DNA of 64,000 nucleotides from Sulfurovum sp. (lineage in GTDB: Bacteria > Campylobacterota > Campylobacteria > Campylobacterales > Sulfurovaceae). A program made the position numbers and the translations under genes. The DNA lies in contig JALWTA010000011.1 in NCBI GenBank assembly GCA_027082955.1, positions 25,202 through 89,201 of the forward strand, read 5' to 3'. Positions 1 through 9,299 of this stretch are shown here, in pieces. The notes below the pieces were generated by a model. That model saw nothing but the letters and a program-made list of their open reading frames with translations. It made no database searches and was not told the origin of the DNA. Numbering within the stretch: the stretch's first letter is position 1; every line of letters starts with the position of its first letter.

Positions 1-34
1 ATTATATACAGGGATCAAGATACTTACAAGCGGA

Positions 35-1057
35 CTATCTACCATTGGTCAACCACGCAATCATTTTTTTTATGCCCTCTTCTTTTGATACTTTGGGCTC
101 CCATCCAATCATAGCTGTGATTTTCCGAATATCTGCAACAAAGACTTTCTGATCTGATTCCCGCACCGGAATCATGCGATAGTGCATAACAATATCCAAC
201 TCCGTTTCAAGAAAATCAAATAGCTCTAAAAGAGAAAAAGAGTTTTGCATCCCACCACCGACATTAAATACTTCTCCTTTAATGCATTCGATGTTATCTG
301 CTGCTTTCAAATAAAGCGCAATCATATCACTGGCATACACAATATCTCTGACCTGTTTTCCGTTACCTGAAATGGTGAATGGCTCCTGAAGTACCCCCTG
401 TTGTATCTCAATCGCTTTTTGTGTAAACCACCCTATCCATCCTTGATCATAAGTTGCAAACTGCCGTCCACCATACATGGATGAATGCCTGAAAACGACT
501 GTCTTCAACCCATATATCCTGGCAAAGTCAAGCATATACTGATCAGCACTGCCTTTTGAAGTACCATATGGAGAATGAAAATCAAGAGGTACATTCTCGT
601 CAAAACCATGTGGTTTTTCAAGACAGCGGTATCTGGTAGATGTCTCTTCATAGCTATAACGCTCAAGATCACCATAAACCTTATTTGTGGAAGAGTAGAT
701 CACTGCGGTATCGGGACAGTACTTTCGTACTGCATCAAGCAGGTTAAAACTCCCAATAACATTAACCTCCATATCCATCCTCGGGTCTGTGATAGAAGTT
801 GTCATAGCAACCTGTCCTGCCAAATGGAAAACAACATCAGGTCTATTCTCTTTGATTAAATTATCAACATCATTTGTATTTCGGATATCTCCATGTATAA
901 ACTTGAATGTCCCGCGCTTTTTTAGCCATTCCAAATTTTCGGCACTGCCGTTTCGGTAAAGGTTATCAAAAATTATCAGATCTTCTCCTCGATTCAAAAT
1001 CTCATCTGCCAAGTTTGTACCGAGAAAACCGCACCCGCCTGTAATAAGATATTTCAT
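35..1057 (-). CDS. rfbE: CDP-paratose 2-epimerase (CDP-tyvelose epimerase)
   Basis: NAD-dependent short-chain epimerase of 340 residues that interconverts CDP-paratose and CDP-tyvelose for O-antigen synthesis in the cytoplasm. The Rossmann motif GGCGFLGTN is at residues 7-15, SSTNKVYGDL near 120 carries the catalytic Ser/Thr, and YGTSK near 165 is the YxxxK motif. Several stretches (HLAGQVAMTTSI, FRHSSMYGGRQFATYDQGW, VRESDQKVFVADI) match what I recall of Salmonella RfbE (Tyv), and the length fits (about 338). Its start overlaps the rfbH stop by 4 bp, so it is translationally coupled and is the last visible gene of the O-antigen operon. The substrate assignment is strong because tyvelose epimerases differ clearly from UDP-galactose epimerases. 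Confidence 0.9.
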   Translation of the reverse strand: MKYLITGGCGFLGTNLADEILNRGEDLIIFDNLYRNGSAENLEWLKKRGTFKFIHGDIRNTNDVDNLIKENRPDVVFHLAGQVAMTTSITDPRMDMEVNVIGSFNLLDAVRKYCPDTAVIYSSTNKVYGDLERYSYEETSTRYRCLEKPHGFDENVPLDFHSPYGTSKGSADQYMLDFARIYGLKTVVFRHSSMYGGRQFATYDQGWIGWFTQKAIEIQQGVLQEPFTISGNGKQVRDIVYASDMIALYLKAADNIECIKGEVFNVGGGMQNSFSLLELFDFLETELDIVMHYRMIPVRESDQKVFVADIRKITAMIGWEPKVSKEEGIKKMIAWLTNGR

Positions 1058-2388
1058 TTCCTACCCTTCATAAACACATGGAGTTTTTCAATAATATAGT
1101 CGATTGCACTGTTATCTATCCCTGGATATACGCCTACCCAAAAACTGTCATGCATAATTTTATCCGTATTTACCAGTTCACCTACTTTTCTATAGTCTCG
1201 TTTTTCAACCATCTTTTCAAATAATGGATGCTTGAGTATATTGCCGGCAAACAGGTTTCTCGTTTGGATATGGTTTTTTTCCAGAAACATAACAATTTCA
1301 TTTCTATCAAACCCAACACCATCTTTTAAAGTCATTAAAAAACCAAACCAACTTGGTTCAGAATTCACCTGAGGCATGGGTAAAATAAACGACTCAATAT
1401 CTTTTATACCATGGTAAAGTCTATTAAAATTTTCTTGTCTTTTAGCTATAAACATCGGTAGTTTTTCTAATTGCGCAACACCTATTGCTGCTTGCATATC
1501 GGTGGCTTTAAGATTAAATCCAAAATGGCTGTAAACATACTTATGGTCATAACCTGTCGGCAAACTACCAAAATGCATTTCAAAACGTTTGCCACAGGTA
1601 TTGTCTACACCGCTGTCACACCAGCAGTCCCGCCCCCAATCTCGCATAGAGAGCAAAATCTTTTTAAGTAACGGATTATCGGTGTATACTGCACCGCCTT
1701 CTCCCATAGTAATATGATGCGGAGGATAAAAACTGCTTGTACCAATGTCCCCCCATGTACCTGTTAATTTCCCATTATAAATTGATCCCAGTGAATCACA
1801 ATTATCCTCAATAAGCCAGAGGTTATACTTGTCACAAAACGCTTTTACAGCTTTAATGTTAAAAGGATTGCCTAACGTATGTGCAATCATGACTGCTTTT
1901 GTCTTTTTGCTTATCGCATCTTCCAACTGATCAGTATCAATATTAAAATGGGTTAGTTCCATATCAACAAATACTGGTACTGCTCCATACTGTACAATAG
2001 GTGCTACTGTTGTAGGAAAACCTGCCGCAACGGTAATAACCTCATCACCTCTTTTAATCTGTCTTTCTTTTAATAGAGGGGATGTAAGTGCAAAAAATGC
2101 CAAAAGATTGGCTGAACTTCCACTATTAACCAAAAATGCCCACCGCACACCGAGATATGTGGCAAGCTGCTTTTCAAACTCTTTGGAGTAATCACCATAA
2201 GTCAACCAAAAATCCAATGCACTGTCGACAAGATACTGCATTTCAGTTTCATCAAAAATACGACCGGCATAATTGATACGGGATTTCCCTGCAAAAAAGG
2301 GTGTAGGCTGTTGTTTTTTATGTACTAACGCATAATACTCTTTGGTCTTTTCCAGTATCTCCTGCTTTAACTGTTCCTGTTTATCCAT
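1054..2388 (-). CDS. rfbH: CDP-4-keto-6-deoxyglucose 3-dehydrase (E1)
   Basis: A 444-residue PMP/PLP-fold enzyme that removes the 3-hydroxyl of CDP-4-keto-6-deoxy-D-glucose, the committing step to CDP-3,6-dideoxyhexoses. The aminotransferase-like fold shows NSGSSANLLAF, EDNCDSLG and SSFYPPHHITMGEGGA. In the last motif a histidine replaces the Schiff-base lysine, which is the hallmark of RfbH/E1 dehydrases. Cysteines in RDWGRDCWCDSGVDNTCGKR fit the [2Fe-2S] ligands of this family. The family needs a ferredoxin-type reductase (RfbI/AscD/DdhD); none is visible here, so it may lie left of the window or be encoded elsewhere. It follows the SDR gene with 1 bp between them. Confidence 0.93.
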   Translation of the reverse strand: MDKQEQLKQEILEKTKEYYALVHKKQQPTPFFAGKSRINYAGRIFDETEMQYLVDSALDFWLTYGDYSKEFEKQLATYLGVRWAFLVNSGSSANLLAFFALTSPLLKERQIKRGDEVITVAAGFPTTVAPIVQYGAVPVFVDMELTHFNIDTDQLEDAISKKTKAVMIAHTLGNPFNIKAVKAFCDKYNLWLIEDNCDSLGSIYNGKLTGTWGDIGTSSFYPPHHITMGEGGAVYTDNPLLKKILLSMRDWGRDCWCDSGVDNTCGKRFEMHFGSLPTGYDHKYVYSHFGFNLKATDMQAAIGVAQLEKLPMFIAKRQENFNRLYHGIKDIESFILPMPQVNSEPSWFGFLMTLKDGVGFDRNEIVMFLEKNHIQTRNLFAGNILKHPLFEKMVEKRDYRKVGELVNTDKIMHDSFWVGVYPGIDNSAIDYIIEKLHVFMKGRK

Positions 2389-2389
2389 A

Positions 2390-3253
2390 TTACATATCCA
2401 CCATTCTTTGCAGCCCTTCTTCCATATTTACTTTTGGATACCAGCCTAAATGATTTAATTTCGAGATATCTGCTTCCATATGCATATTTTCACCATTTCT
2501 ATATGCTATTGCCCCGAAATTCAATTTTGAAGAGATATTGCTTTGTTGTTTTATCGTTTCAAACAAAAACACAACTATCTGCCTCAACTCTCTTGCTACT
2601 CCATATCCTACCTCAAACTCTTCATACATTTCAAGAGACAAACAATTTTGCATAACAAGCATATAGGCATCTACAACATCATCAATATATACAAAGTCTC
2701 GTTTTTGGGTTCCTTCTGTCAAATCTATCACCGGACTATTCTCTCTCATCTGCTCTATCAACCATGGAATAAATTGATCTTTACGCTGTGTTGGTCCATA
2801 CATATATTCTATCTTCATATTGATCACACGAAGTTTTTGTGAAACAAAATACAGCCACTCTCTAGCATGTTTTTTAGAAAGGGCATAAGAACTTACTTCA
2901 CATGGCAACAGTGTATCAGTATTGACAAAACATTGTACGCCATAACGTTGTGCACACTCATACAGTTCAATCGTAAATAGAAGATTTGTGCTGATCAAAG
3001 GAAGAATGGATTCATTCTCATTGCCATAATCTGTTGCAGTATGCACAACAATATCTATCATATGTTCCGCAAAAATATCTTCCAGTGCTATAGTATCAAT
3101 ATCATATAAAACAATGTCCGATATGAAAGAAGCGATTTGCTCAGTATCTGAACTTGATCGTTTGAGCGCAATAACCTGAATATTTTCATGAACAAAACGC
3201 TTCAGAAGAGCGCTTCCCAAGAATCCCGTTGCTCCACTGAGAAGTACTGTCAT
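2390..3253 (-). CDS. SDR-family CDP-3,6-dideoxyhexose synthase (probable CDP-paratose synthase)
   Basis: NAD(P)-dependent short-chain reductase of 287 residues with GATGFLGS at the N terminus and YALSK as the YxxxK motif. Position between rfbG and rfbH, and an rfbE downstream, suggest it reduces the 4-keto group of CDP-4-keto-3,6-dideoxyglucose to CDP-paratose (RfbS/Prt role); an abequose synthase (RfbJ) is the alternative. The ORF track opens 57 bp earlier, but the better start is the ATG at 3253 giving MTVLLSGATG. It overlaps the rfbG stop as TGATG, and the extra 19 residues do not resemble an SDR N terminus. The exact sugar product cannot be read from sequence alone. Confidence 0.75.
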   Translation of the reverse strand: MTVLLSGATGFLGSALLKRFVHENIQVIALKRSSSDTEQIASFISDIVLYDIDTIALEDIFAEHMIDIVVHTATDYGNENESILPLISTNLLFTIELYECAQRYGVQCFVNTDTLLPCEVSSYALSKKHAREWLYFVSQKLRVINMKIEYMYGPTQRKDQFIPWLIEQMRENSPVIDLTEGTQKRDFVYIDDVVDAYMLVMQNCLSLEMYEEFEVGYGVARELRQIVVFLFETIKQQSNISSKLNFGAIAYRNGENMHMEADISKLNHLGWYPKVNMEEGLQRMVDM

Positions 3254-4350
3254 CAGACATTCACCGCCCAAAAAATTTTTTTCATTTTTGCCGCTTCTAT
3301 ATATGCACATAAATCATGATATGTATTGACATATGCATTTTCATAAAATGCTTGATACCATTTTGTCACTTTTTCAATCGTGGTTTGTAAATCCCACACA
3401 TCCCTCCAGCGCAGTTGAGTGTGTGCTTTTGAGCAATCCAGTTTAAGCATCTTCGCTTCATGAGGATGTCCTTCGCCGTCTATCTCATATTCAATTTTGC
3501 TCCAATAAAAACGGGCAGATTCAACTACTTCTTGCACTCTGACGGCATCATCAGAAGGACCGAAATTCCACCCTTGTGCAAACCTTCTCTCTCCTTCAAG
3601 AAGTTTCCATCCAAGATGAAGATAGCCGCTTAATGGCTCAAGTACATGCTGCCATGGTCTTATCGCATCGGGGTTTCTCAAAGATACTTTTTTCTCACTG
3701 CTCGCCGCTATCATGATATCCGGTATAAGTCTATCCTTTCCCCAATCTCCCCCACCTATCACATTTCCCGCTCTGCAGCTTGCCAACAAAACATGATGAT
3801 CTTTATCATATTTCTCTATATTAAAATAAGATCTTCTGTAACTTGAGGTCACAAGTTCTGCACACCCTTTTGATGCACTATAGGGATCATACCCTCCCAT
3901 CGGATCTATTTCCCGATACCCCCAAACCCATTCTTTGTTCTCATATGCTTTATCACTTGTAATATTGACAATGGCCCTGACACTTTCACTTTGACGGCAT
4001 GCTTCAAACACTTTAAGTGTTCCTATCACATTAACCTCATATGTTTCTACCGGATTGATATATGAATAGCGAACAAGAGGCTGTGCCGCCAGATGAAATA
4101 CAATATCTGGCTTATAGCTTTCAAAAACACTATTTAATTTATGTTGATCACGTATATCTCCTTCTATCGATATGATATTCATATCGAGCAATTCAATGTG
4201 ACTTGGATTGGTAGGGATATTTAGAGAATAACCGATAACATTTGCCCCAAGCTTCTGAAGCCAATAGGACAACCACGAACCTTTAAACCCTGTATGCCCG
4301 GTAACAAGAACTGTTTTCCCATTATATATGCCTCCGAAGAGTGTTTTCAT
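3253..4350 (-). CDS. rfbG: CDP-glucose 4,6-dehydratase
   Basis: SDR enzyme of 365 residues converting CDP-D-glucose to CDP-4-keto-6-deoxy-D-glucose. TGHTGFKGSWLSYWL near residue 15 is the distinctive nucleotide-binding motif of RfbG/DdhB, DKAYENKEWVWGYRE is typical of the family, and YSASKG is the catalytic YxxxK. The ORF track start at 4470 is too early because it runs into rfbF; the ATG at 4350 (MKTLFGGIYNGK) is preceded by GGAAGG and lies 1 bp after the rfbF stop codon. It acts directly after RfbF and before RfbH in this operon. Confidence 0.93.
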   Translation of the reverse strand: MKTLFGGIYNGKTVLVTGHTGFKGSWLSYWLQKLGANVIGYSLNIPTNPSHIELLDMNIISIEGDIRDQHKLNSVFESYKPDIVFHLAAQPLVRYSYINPVETYEVNVIGTLKVFEACRQSESVRAIVNITSDKAYENKEWVWGYREIDPMGGYDPYSASKGCAELVTSSYRRSYFNIEKYDKDHHVLLASCRAGNVIGGGDWGKDRLIPDIMIAASSEKKVSLRNPDAIRPWQHVLEPLSGYLHLGWKLLEGERRFAQGWNFGPSDDAVRVQEVVESARFYWSKIEYEIDGEGHPHEAKMLKLDCSKAHTQLRWRDVWDLQTTIEKVTKWYQAFYENAYVNTYHDLCAYIEAAKMKKIFWAVNV

Positions 4351-4351
4351 G

Positions 4352-5125
4352 TTACCAAACCTTCCATAATGCTCGACCAGATTCCCACATCTGTTGAAGT
4401 TGTATTTTATCACGCAACGTATCCATTGGTTTCCAAAACCCATGATGTTTAAAAGTATATATCTCTCCATCCTCCGCTAAATGCTGAATTGGAGTATCCT
4501 CAAATACAACATGATCTCCTTCGTCAATATAATCAAATATTTTTGGTTCGCACACAAAAAACCCTGCATTAATCCAAGCCCCATCCCCTTTTGGCTTCTC
4601 TTTAAAACTAACAACTCGATTTTCTTTATCAATATCCAACGCCCCAAAACGACCCTCTGGCTGAGCAGCACTCATTGTCATTGCTTTCCCATGCATGGTA
4701 TGAAATTTTAATAGTTCATGTATATTAATATTGCTTACACCATCACCATATGTCAACATAAACGTTTCATTGCCGATATAGTTTTGAATTTTTTTAATAC
4801 GGCTCCCAGTCATACTATTGATTCCAGTATCTAACAGAGTTACTTTCCACGGTTCGCTCGTATTGTTCAAAACTTCCATTTGCCCATTGGCCATATCGAT
4901 AGTAACATCACTTTGATGAAGCATATAATTTGCAAAATACTCTTTAATAACATATCCTTTGTATCCCAACAATACAACAAATTCATTAAACCCATAGTGT
5001 GAATATATTTTCATGATATGCCACAGAATCGGTTTCCCACCAATTTCCACCATCGGTTTTGGACGGATATCTGTCTCTTCACTTAACCGTGTACCGTAAC
5101 CGCCTGCTAACAATACCACTTTCAT
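4352..5125 (-). CDS. rfbF: Glucose-1-phosphate cytidylyltransferase
   Basis: Nucleotidyltransferase of 257 residues making CDP-D-glucose from CTP and glucose-1-phosphate, the entry step to the CDP-dideoxyhexoses. The signature VLLAGGYGTRLSEET with RPKPMVEIGGKPILWHIM and YGDGVSN is characteristic of RfbF/DdhA. Length matches the family (about 257). It starts the CDP-sugar half of the operon, 38 bp after wzt, and is followed at 1 bp by rfbG. The bases from here to the left edge look visibly more AT-rich than the gmd/manC part of the operon, suggesting a separately acquired sugar cassette. Confidence 0.94.
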   Translation of the reverse strand: MKVVLLAGGYGTRLSEETDIRPKPMVEIGGKPILWHIMKIYSHYGFNEFVVLLGYKGYVIKEYFANYMLHQSDVTIDMANGQMEVLNNTSEPWKVTLLDTGINSMTGSRIKKIQNYIGNETFMLTYGDGVSNINIHELLKFHTMHGKAMTMSAAQPEGRFGALDIDKENRVVSFKEKPKGDGAWINAGFFVCEPKIFDYIDEGDHVVFEDTPIQHLAEDGEIYTFKHHGFWKPMDTLRDKIQLQQMWESGRALWKVW

Positions 5126-5163
5126 AAATACTTCCTCTCTTTATCTCTCATGTCTATTTCCTA

Positions 5164-6456
5164 TCAAAAGTTTTCCCATGCTATAACAGGTGCCAACATC
5201 CCTGCTCTTTTCCCCATCCAAAACGGCGAATTACTCAATCCCCCTTGTATTTCAAAAAAGATTGCCGGAGCATCCTCCATAGGTGTTACCAACCACTCCT
5301 TGTTATGCAAAACAGCAACAACTTCAAGTCTATATCGCCCCTCATTGAGTAATCTCTTCGGAATTTGCGTTCTAAGTCGGTTGGGACCTTGTCTTATTAT
5401 TGGCCATGATGCCTCTTCGGTATCATTAAACATCGAATAAAATAACATCGTGTTGGATTCATCATACAAAGCATATCCGACTACCAAAGATTTGTCTATC
5501 TTTTTCACTTCACCCTCAAGTATTATAAAAGGTGTTTCGTTATTCTTTACCACTCCTTTAAGAGGGGTATTCGTTTCATCTACAACTGCAAAAAACGTTG
5601 GTTTAAAATATACATTGTCAAATGCATTGTCATGGTTTTTCCAAAATGCATCTTTCTTCTCTCCGCTGCTCTCGGTATTAAGATATTGTCGGATCAATGA
5701 CGCCACATTATAGCCAAACGCCTTAAGCTCCCCATGCTCCATTAACAACGCAGTATCACACAACTGCTCAATCGCATTCATATTATGGCTGACAAATATA
5801 ACTGTTCGCCCCTCTTCGCTCACTTCGCCCATTTTGCCAAGACACTTTTTTTGAAATTCAGCATCACCGACAGCCAACACCTCATCCACCACTAAAATTT
5901 CCGGCTCCAGATGCGCCGCCACTGAAAAAGCCAAACGCACATACATCCCGCTGGAGTAGCGTTTAACCGGAGTGTCCAGAAATTTTTCTACCTCAGCAAA
6001 AGCGACAATTTCGTCGAACTTCGCTTTTATCTCGGCTCGGCTCATCCCCAAAATGGCGCCGTTGAGAAAGATGTTTTCCCGCCCAGTAAGCTCAGGGTGA
6101 AATCCGGTACCTACTTCCAGAAGACTGGCGATGCGACCGTTGATGTGGATCTTACCTGTCGTCGGTTCGGTGATGCGGGACAGGACTTTAAGCAGGGTGG
6201 ATTTCCCCGCACCGTTACGGCCGATGATACCTACTTTGTCACCCTTGTTGATCTCGAAGTTTACATCCTTTAGTGCCCAGAACTCCTCGGTGGTTTCATC
6301 TTCGATCGTTTTTTCCCTAAAAGGGTTAAGGGAAGTGATGATCTTTTTCCCACTATTGAGTAACACATCCTGAAACGTCTTGTAAGGCTCCTGCTTTTCA
6401 TGTTTGATGGTGTACTTTTTCCCTAGCCCTTCTACTTTTATGGCGATATTATTCAC
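5164..6456 (-). CDS. wzt: O-antigen ABC transporter ATP-binding protein with sugar-binding C-terminal domain
   Basis: ATPase of the ABC-2 polysaccharide exporter, 430 residues. Residues 1-255 hold the nucleotide-binding domain: GRNGAGKST (Walker A), YSSGMYVRLAF (signature) and ILVVDEVLAVGD (Walker B). Residues from about 275 to 430 form a beta-rich Wzt_C-type domain, which in known systems recognises the modified chain end before export. The start is a GTG at 6456 whose G is the last base of the preceding HEPN stop (TAGTG), with GGAGA upstream. Its permease partner wzm is at 7236-8069, separated by the MNT/HEPN pair. Confidence 0.9.
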   Translation of the reverse strand: MNNIAIKVEGLGKKYTIKHEKQEPYKTFQDVLLNSGKKIITSLNPFREKTIEDETTEEFWALKDVNFEINKGDKVGIIGRNGAGKSTLLKVLSRITEPTTGKIHINGRIASLLEVGTGFHPELTGRENIFLNGAILGMSRAEIKAKFDEIVAFAEVEKFLDTPVKRYSSGMYVRLAFSVAAHLEPEILVVDEVLAVGDAEFQKKCLGKMGEVSEEGRTVIFVSHNMNAIEQLCDTALLMEHGELKAFGYNVASLIRQYLNTESSGEKKDAFWKNHDNAFDNVYFKPTFFAVVDETNTPLKGVVKNNETPFIILEGEVKKIDKSLVVGYALYDESNTMLFYSMFNDTEEASWPIIRQGPNRLRTQIPKRLLNEGRYRLEVVAVLHNKEWLVTPMEDAPAIFFEIQGGLSNSPFWMGKRAGMLAPVIAWENF

Positions 6457-6860
6457 TATTTTATATCTCCATGGTCAATATTCAGCTTCTCTAAAACATT
6501 ATTAAAAAACTGATTTGCAAACACTAAAACTTCTTTAATCTCTTCTCGTTCAGGCAAACTTCTGTCAAACTGCGGATAGGATTCTCTGATATGATATTCT
6601 GTCGCAATAATTAACAACTCTATCTCATCCTCGTCAAACTTCAGATAATTTTGAGTATATTTATACAATTCAATCAAATCATGCGTTTTGGGTATTTTTT
6701 TGTTTTCGTATGCTAAAAACGCCTTGAAAGACTTTTCAATAGCATAATGTATTTCAACGGCTACAATGTCTGTATAGTGCTCGACATCATAGAGCAGTTG
6801 CGCACTGGAAAGATTATGCCATGCTTTTTTCAGCCACTCCTTAGCTGAACTCTCGTTCAT
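6456..6860 (-). CDS. HEPN-domain protein (partner of MNT nucleotidyltransferase)
   Basis: Small helical protein of 134 residues resembling the HEPN family (PF05168 type): EIHYAIEKSFKAFLAYENKK, then KTHDLIELY, and HIRESYPQFDR near the end of the domain. The start at 6860 (MNESSAKEW) is chosen because AAAGGTG precedes it; the ORF track begins 63 bp earlier inside the MNT gene. The two genes overlap by 20 bp, as in HEPN/MNT modules that act as toxin-antitoxin or nucleotide-modifying pairs. I do not see a clear Rx4-6H ribonuclease motif, so RNase activity is not supported. It may be a passenger in the O-antigen operon. Confidence 0.8.
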   Translation of the reverse strand: MNESSAKEWLKKAWHNLSSAQLLYDVEHYTDIVAVEIHYAIEKSFKAFLAYENKKIPKTHDLIELYKYTQNYLKFDEDEIELLIIATEYHIRESYPQFDRSLPEREEIKEVLVFANQFFNNVLEKLNIDHGDIK

Positions 6861-7179
6861 ACCACACCTTTCCTTTCTCCAGCAGTTCAACCTTATAGAA
6901 ATAATCATCGCTTTTTTCAACAAACGCAGTAGGGGCGGATAAAATATCTATACCATTCGTTTTGTATTTGAACATCAAATCAATCAAACTTTTTTTTGCT
7001 TTCCGCTCATATTCCCTTGTCTCTTCTGCCTTTAGGTCTTCTTTCAATAAAAAAAGATCGATATCGCTCTCTTCTGTCGGTTTGCCATACGCATAGCTGC
7101 CAAACAAAATAATTTTATCAGGATCCAGCCCCTTTAATCTTTCAACGACCTCACCTTTAATTTCGTCAATATCAACCAC
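6841..7179 (-). CDS. Minimal nucleotidyltransferase (MNT), MntA-like
   Basis: Minimal nucleotidyltransferase of 112 residues. GSYAYGKPTEESDIDLFLL near residue 27 is the GSx10DxD active-site motif of pol-beta-type MNT proteins, which in characterised pairs AMPylate the HEPN partner. The start codon is GTG at 7179, with GGAG 6 bases upstream. It overlaps the HEPN gene by 20 bp. The pair sits between wzm and wzt, genes normally adjacent, so it appears inserted into the exporter operon. Whether it is a working toxin-antitoxin is inference. Confidence 0.85.
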   Translation of the reverse strand: MVDIDEIKGEVVERLKGLDPDKIILFGSYAYGKPTEESDIDLFLLKEDLKAEETREYERKAKKSLIDLMFKYKTNGIDILSAPTAFVEKSDDYFYKVELLEKGKVWYEREFS

Positions 7180-7235
7180 CTATACTCCTTTTACCAATCG
7201 TTACAGTTTCCATTCACCTATTATACCAAACTTCA

Positions 7236-8069
7236 TCAAATCACATCCGCAAAGGTTTTTTCGGTTTTTCTAAAATGGTAAATTCCCAAAATACAGAGAA
7301 AGGTTATCATCACAACAGAAATGATTAATTCGGTCATATCAAATGCTGTCCGTCCGCCGCTGATCGCCCACCTGAATCCGTCGATTACCCCTACCATCGG
7401 ATTGAGGTAATAAAGCATACGATACTGTTCAGGCACAATTGTCGTACTGAAACCCACAGGTGAAATATAGAGCCCAAGCTGTACGATGAAAGGCACGACA
7501 AATCTAAAATCACGATACTTTACATTCAGTGCGGCGACATACAATCCAGTACCAAGTGCCGCAAAAAATGCCATGAGCAAAAAAAGCGGAAGCGTTAAAA
7601 TATGCCAGTCCGGCATATAGTGGTACCATGCCATCAAACCGAGCAGTATGACAAAAGAGATCAAAAAATCTACCCCTGCTACAATCACAGATGCTGCCGG
7701 AATAATAAGTCGGGGGAAATAGACTTTTGAGATAAGGTTGCTGTTGCCTATAAGGCTGTTACTGGCATCGGAAAATGCTGTTGCAAAAAATGTCCAGGGA
7801 AGCATGGCAGCAAAAACGAAAATTGGATATGGTACCCCTTCGCTGGGAAGCTTGGCGATCTTGCCAAAAACGACAACAAAAATGATCATTGTCAACAAGG
7901 GACGCAATACCGCCCATGCTACCCCGATGATGGTCTGTTTGTAGCGTACAGCAATATCACGCCATGCCAAAATGTAAAAAAGCTCCCTGTACCGCCACAA
8001 GTCCATCCAATAATGGCGTTCCGACTTCCCCGCTTCTATGGTAAATTCAAACATACTTTTTTCGTTCAT
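7236..8069 (-). CDS. wzm: O-antigen ABC transporter permease
   Basis: ABC-2 type integral membrane protein of 277 residues with about six predicted membrane segments. It contains YRELFYILAWRDIAVRYKQTIIG in the N-terminal amphipathic region and VAWAVLRPLLTMIIF starting TM1, both typical of Wzm/TagG/KpsM permeases. It exports undecaprenyl-linked O-polysaccharide across the inner membrane with Wzt. A 58-bp gap separates it from fcl upstream and 56 bp from the MNT gene downstream. An ABC exporter implies that chain polymerisation is complete in the cytoplasm, so no Wzy/Wzx is expected at this locus. Confidence 0.92.
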   Translation of the reverse strand: MNEKSMFEFTIEAGKSERHYWMDLWRYRELFYILAWRDIAVRYKQTIIGVAWAVLRPLLTMIIFVVVFGKIAKLPSEGVPYPIFVFAAMLPWTFFATAFSDASNSLIGNSNLISKVYFPRLIIPAASVIVAGVDFLISFVILLGLMAWYHYMPDWHILTLPLFLLMAFFAALGTGLYVAALNVKYRDFRFVVPFIVQLGLYISPVGFSTTIVPEQYRMLYYLNPMVGVIDGFRWAISGGRTAFDMTELIISVVMITFLCILGIYHFRKTEKTFADVI

Positions 8070-8127
8070 CTATCTCTTTCATACAGCACTATAATACAAA
8101 ACATTATAGCCAAAAGTCATCTTTGTC

Positions 8128-9291
8128 TCAATGACACACTGCAATGTTTGTTTCAAGATACCATCGATACAGTTTCTCTATTCCCTCTTCAAGTTCTATA
8201 TTGTGCCGCCATCCCAATGTATGCAATTTCGAAGGATCTGTCAACTTGACAGACGTGCCGTCCGGTTTTTCCGAATTAAAATGCAGTTCACCATTATAGC
8301 CGATAATCTTTTTGATCATAAAAGCCAGATCTTTGATACTGATATCATCCCCCGTACCGATATTGATATGGGTATTACGAATTTCACGGTTCTGAGTCGG
8401 GACATCGGTTTGTTTATTGACAATATCTTTAAAACCAATATTTTCCATAACAAATACGCATGCATCCGCCATATCCTCTGACCAAAGGAATTCTCTTCTT
8501 GGATTACCTGTGCCCCAAATTTCTATCGAGACGGAGCAAGTAGCAGGTAGCGGGTAGCAGGTAGATTTTTTTGCATCGGTTGACTGTATAGCAATGCCAT
8601 ATTTGTTTAAAATATTTAAAATTACTGCTTGAGGCATATTACTATCGATCCCTTCAATTGGATATTTATCCAAATCATTTCGTATCGTTTCCCAGTCATT
8701 CTCTTCCAAACATTTTCCAAGATGCATCTTTCGCATCAGTGCTGGAAGCACATGCGAGGTTTCCAAGTCGAAATTGTCGTTAGGTCCGTAGAGATTGGTA
8801 GGCATCACGCTGATAAAGTTCGTGCCATACTGAAGATTGTAGGATTCGCACATCTTGATACCTGCTATTTTAGCTATGGCATAAGGTTCGTTAGTGTATT
8901 CAAGCTCACCTGTAAGCAGGTACTCCTCTTTCATCGGTTGCGGTGCATGCTTGGGATAGATGCAGGTACTCCCAAGAAAAAGAAGCTTCTTAACACCGTT
9001 TAGATAGCTTTGATGGATGACATTGTTTTGAATCTGGAGATTTTCGTAGATAAAGTCCGCTCTATAGATATTGTTCGCCACGATGCCGCCTACCTTCGCT
9101 GCGGCAAGAAAAACGTACTCCGGTTTTTCTGACGCGAAAAAGTCGGCGACTGCCTGTTGATTTGTCAGATCAAGCTCCGCATGGCTTCTTGTAACAATGT
9201 TGTCATAACCTTTGGATTGCAAAGCTTTGACGATCGCACTGCCCACCAACCCGTTATGTCCTGCCACATATATTTTACTTTGCTTTTTCAT
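8128..9291 (-). CDS. fcl: GDP-L-fucose synthase (with low-complexity insertion)
   Basis: Bifunctional 3,5-epimerase/4-reductase converting GDP-4-keto-6-deoxymannose to GDP-L-fucose. [11 protein letters not shown] is the NADP-binding motif, [17 protein letters not shown] is diagnostic of fucose synthases, and YAIAK is the YxxxK motif. At 387 residues it is longer than E. coli Fcl (about 321). The extra length falls mainly between [11 protein letters not shown] and [10 protein letters not shown], where the DNA carries four 7-bp repeats encoding [10 protein letters not shown]. The frame is intact and motifs on both sides are preserved, so the enzyme is probably active. It lies 8 bp after gmd. 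Confidence 0.92.
   Translation of the reverse strand: MKKQSKIYVAGHNGLVGSAIVKALQSKGYDNIVTRSHAELDLTNQQAVADFFASEKPEYVFLAAAKVGGIVANNIYRADFIYENLQIQNNVIHQSYLNGVKKLLFLGSTCIYPKHAPQPMKEEYLLTGELEYTNEPYAIAKIAGIKMCESYNLQYGTNFISVMPTNLYGPNDNFDLETSHVLPALMRKMHLGKCLEENDWETIRNDLDKYPIEGIDSNMPQAVILNILNKYGIAIQSTDAKKSTCYPLPATCSVSIEIWGTGNPRREFLWSEDMADACVFVMENIGFKDIVNKQTDVPTQNREIRNTHINIGTGDDISIKDLAFMIKKIIGYNGELHFNSEKPDGTSVKLTDPSKLHTLGWRHNIELEEGIEKLYRWYLETNIAVCH
8537..8564. repeat. Heptamer tandem repeat inside fcl
   Basis: Four imperfect copies of a 7-bp unit, on the minus strand CTACCTG, CTACCCG, CTACCTG, CTACTTG. They lie in a variable region of fcl that is absent from shorter family members and keep the reading frame. 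The unit resembles the CTCCTAC/GAAGTAG arrays flanking the mqnD-murB spacer at 42.7-42.8 kb, so it looks like one dispersed repeat type. Confidence 0.8.
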
Positions 9292-9299
9292 CTCTATCG

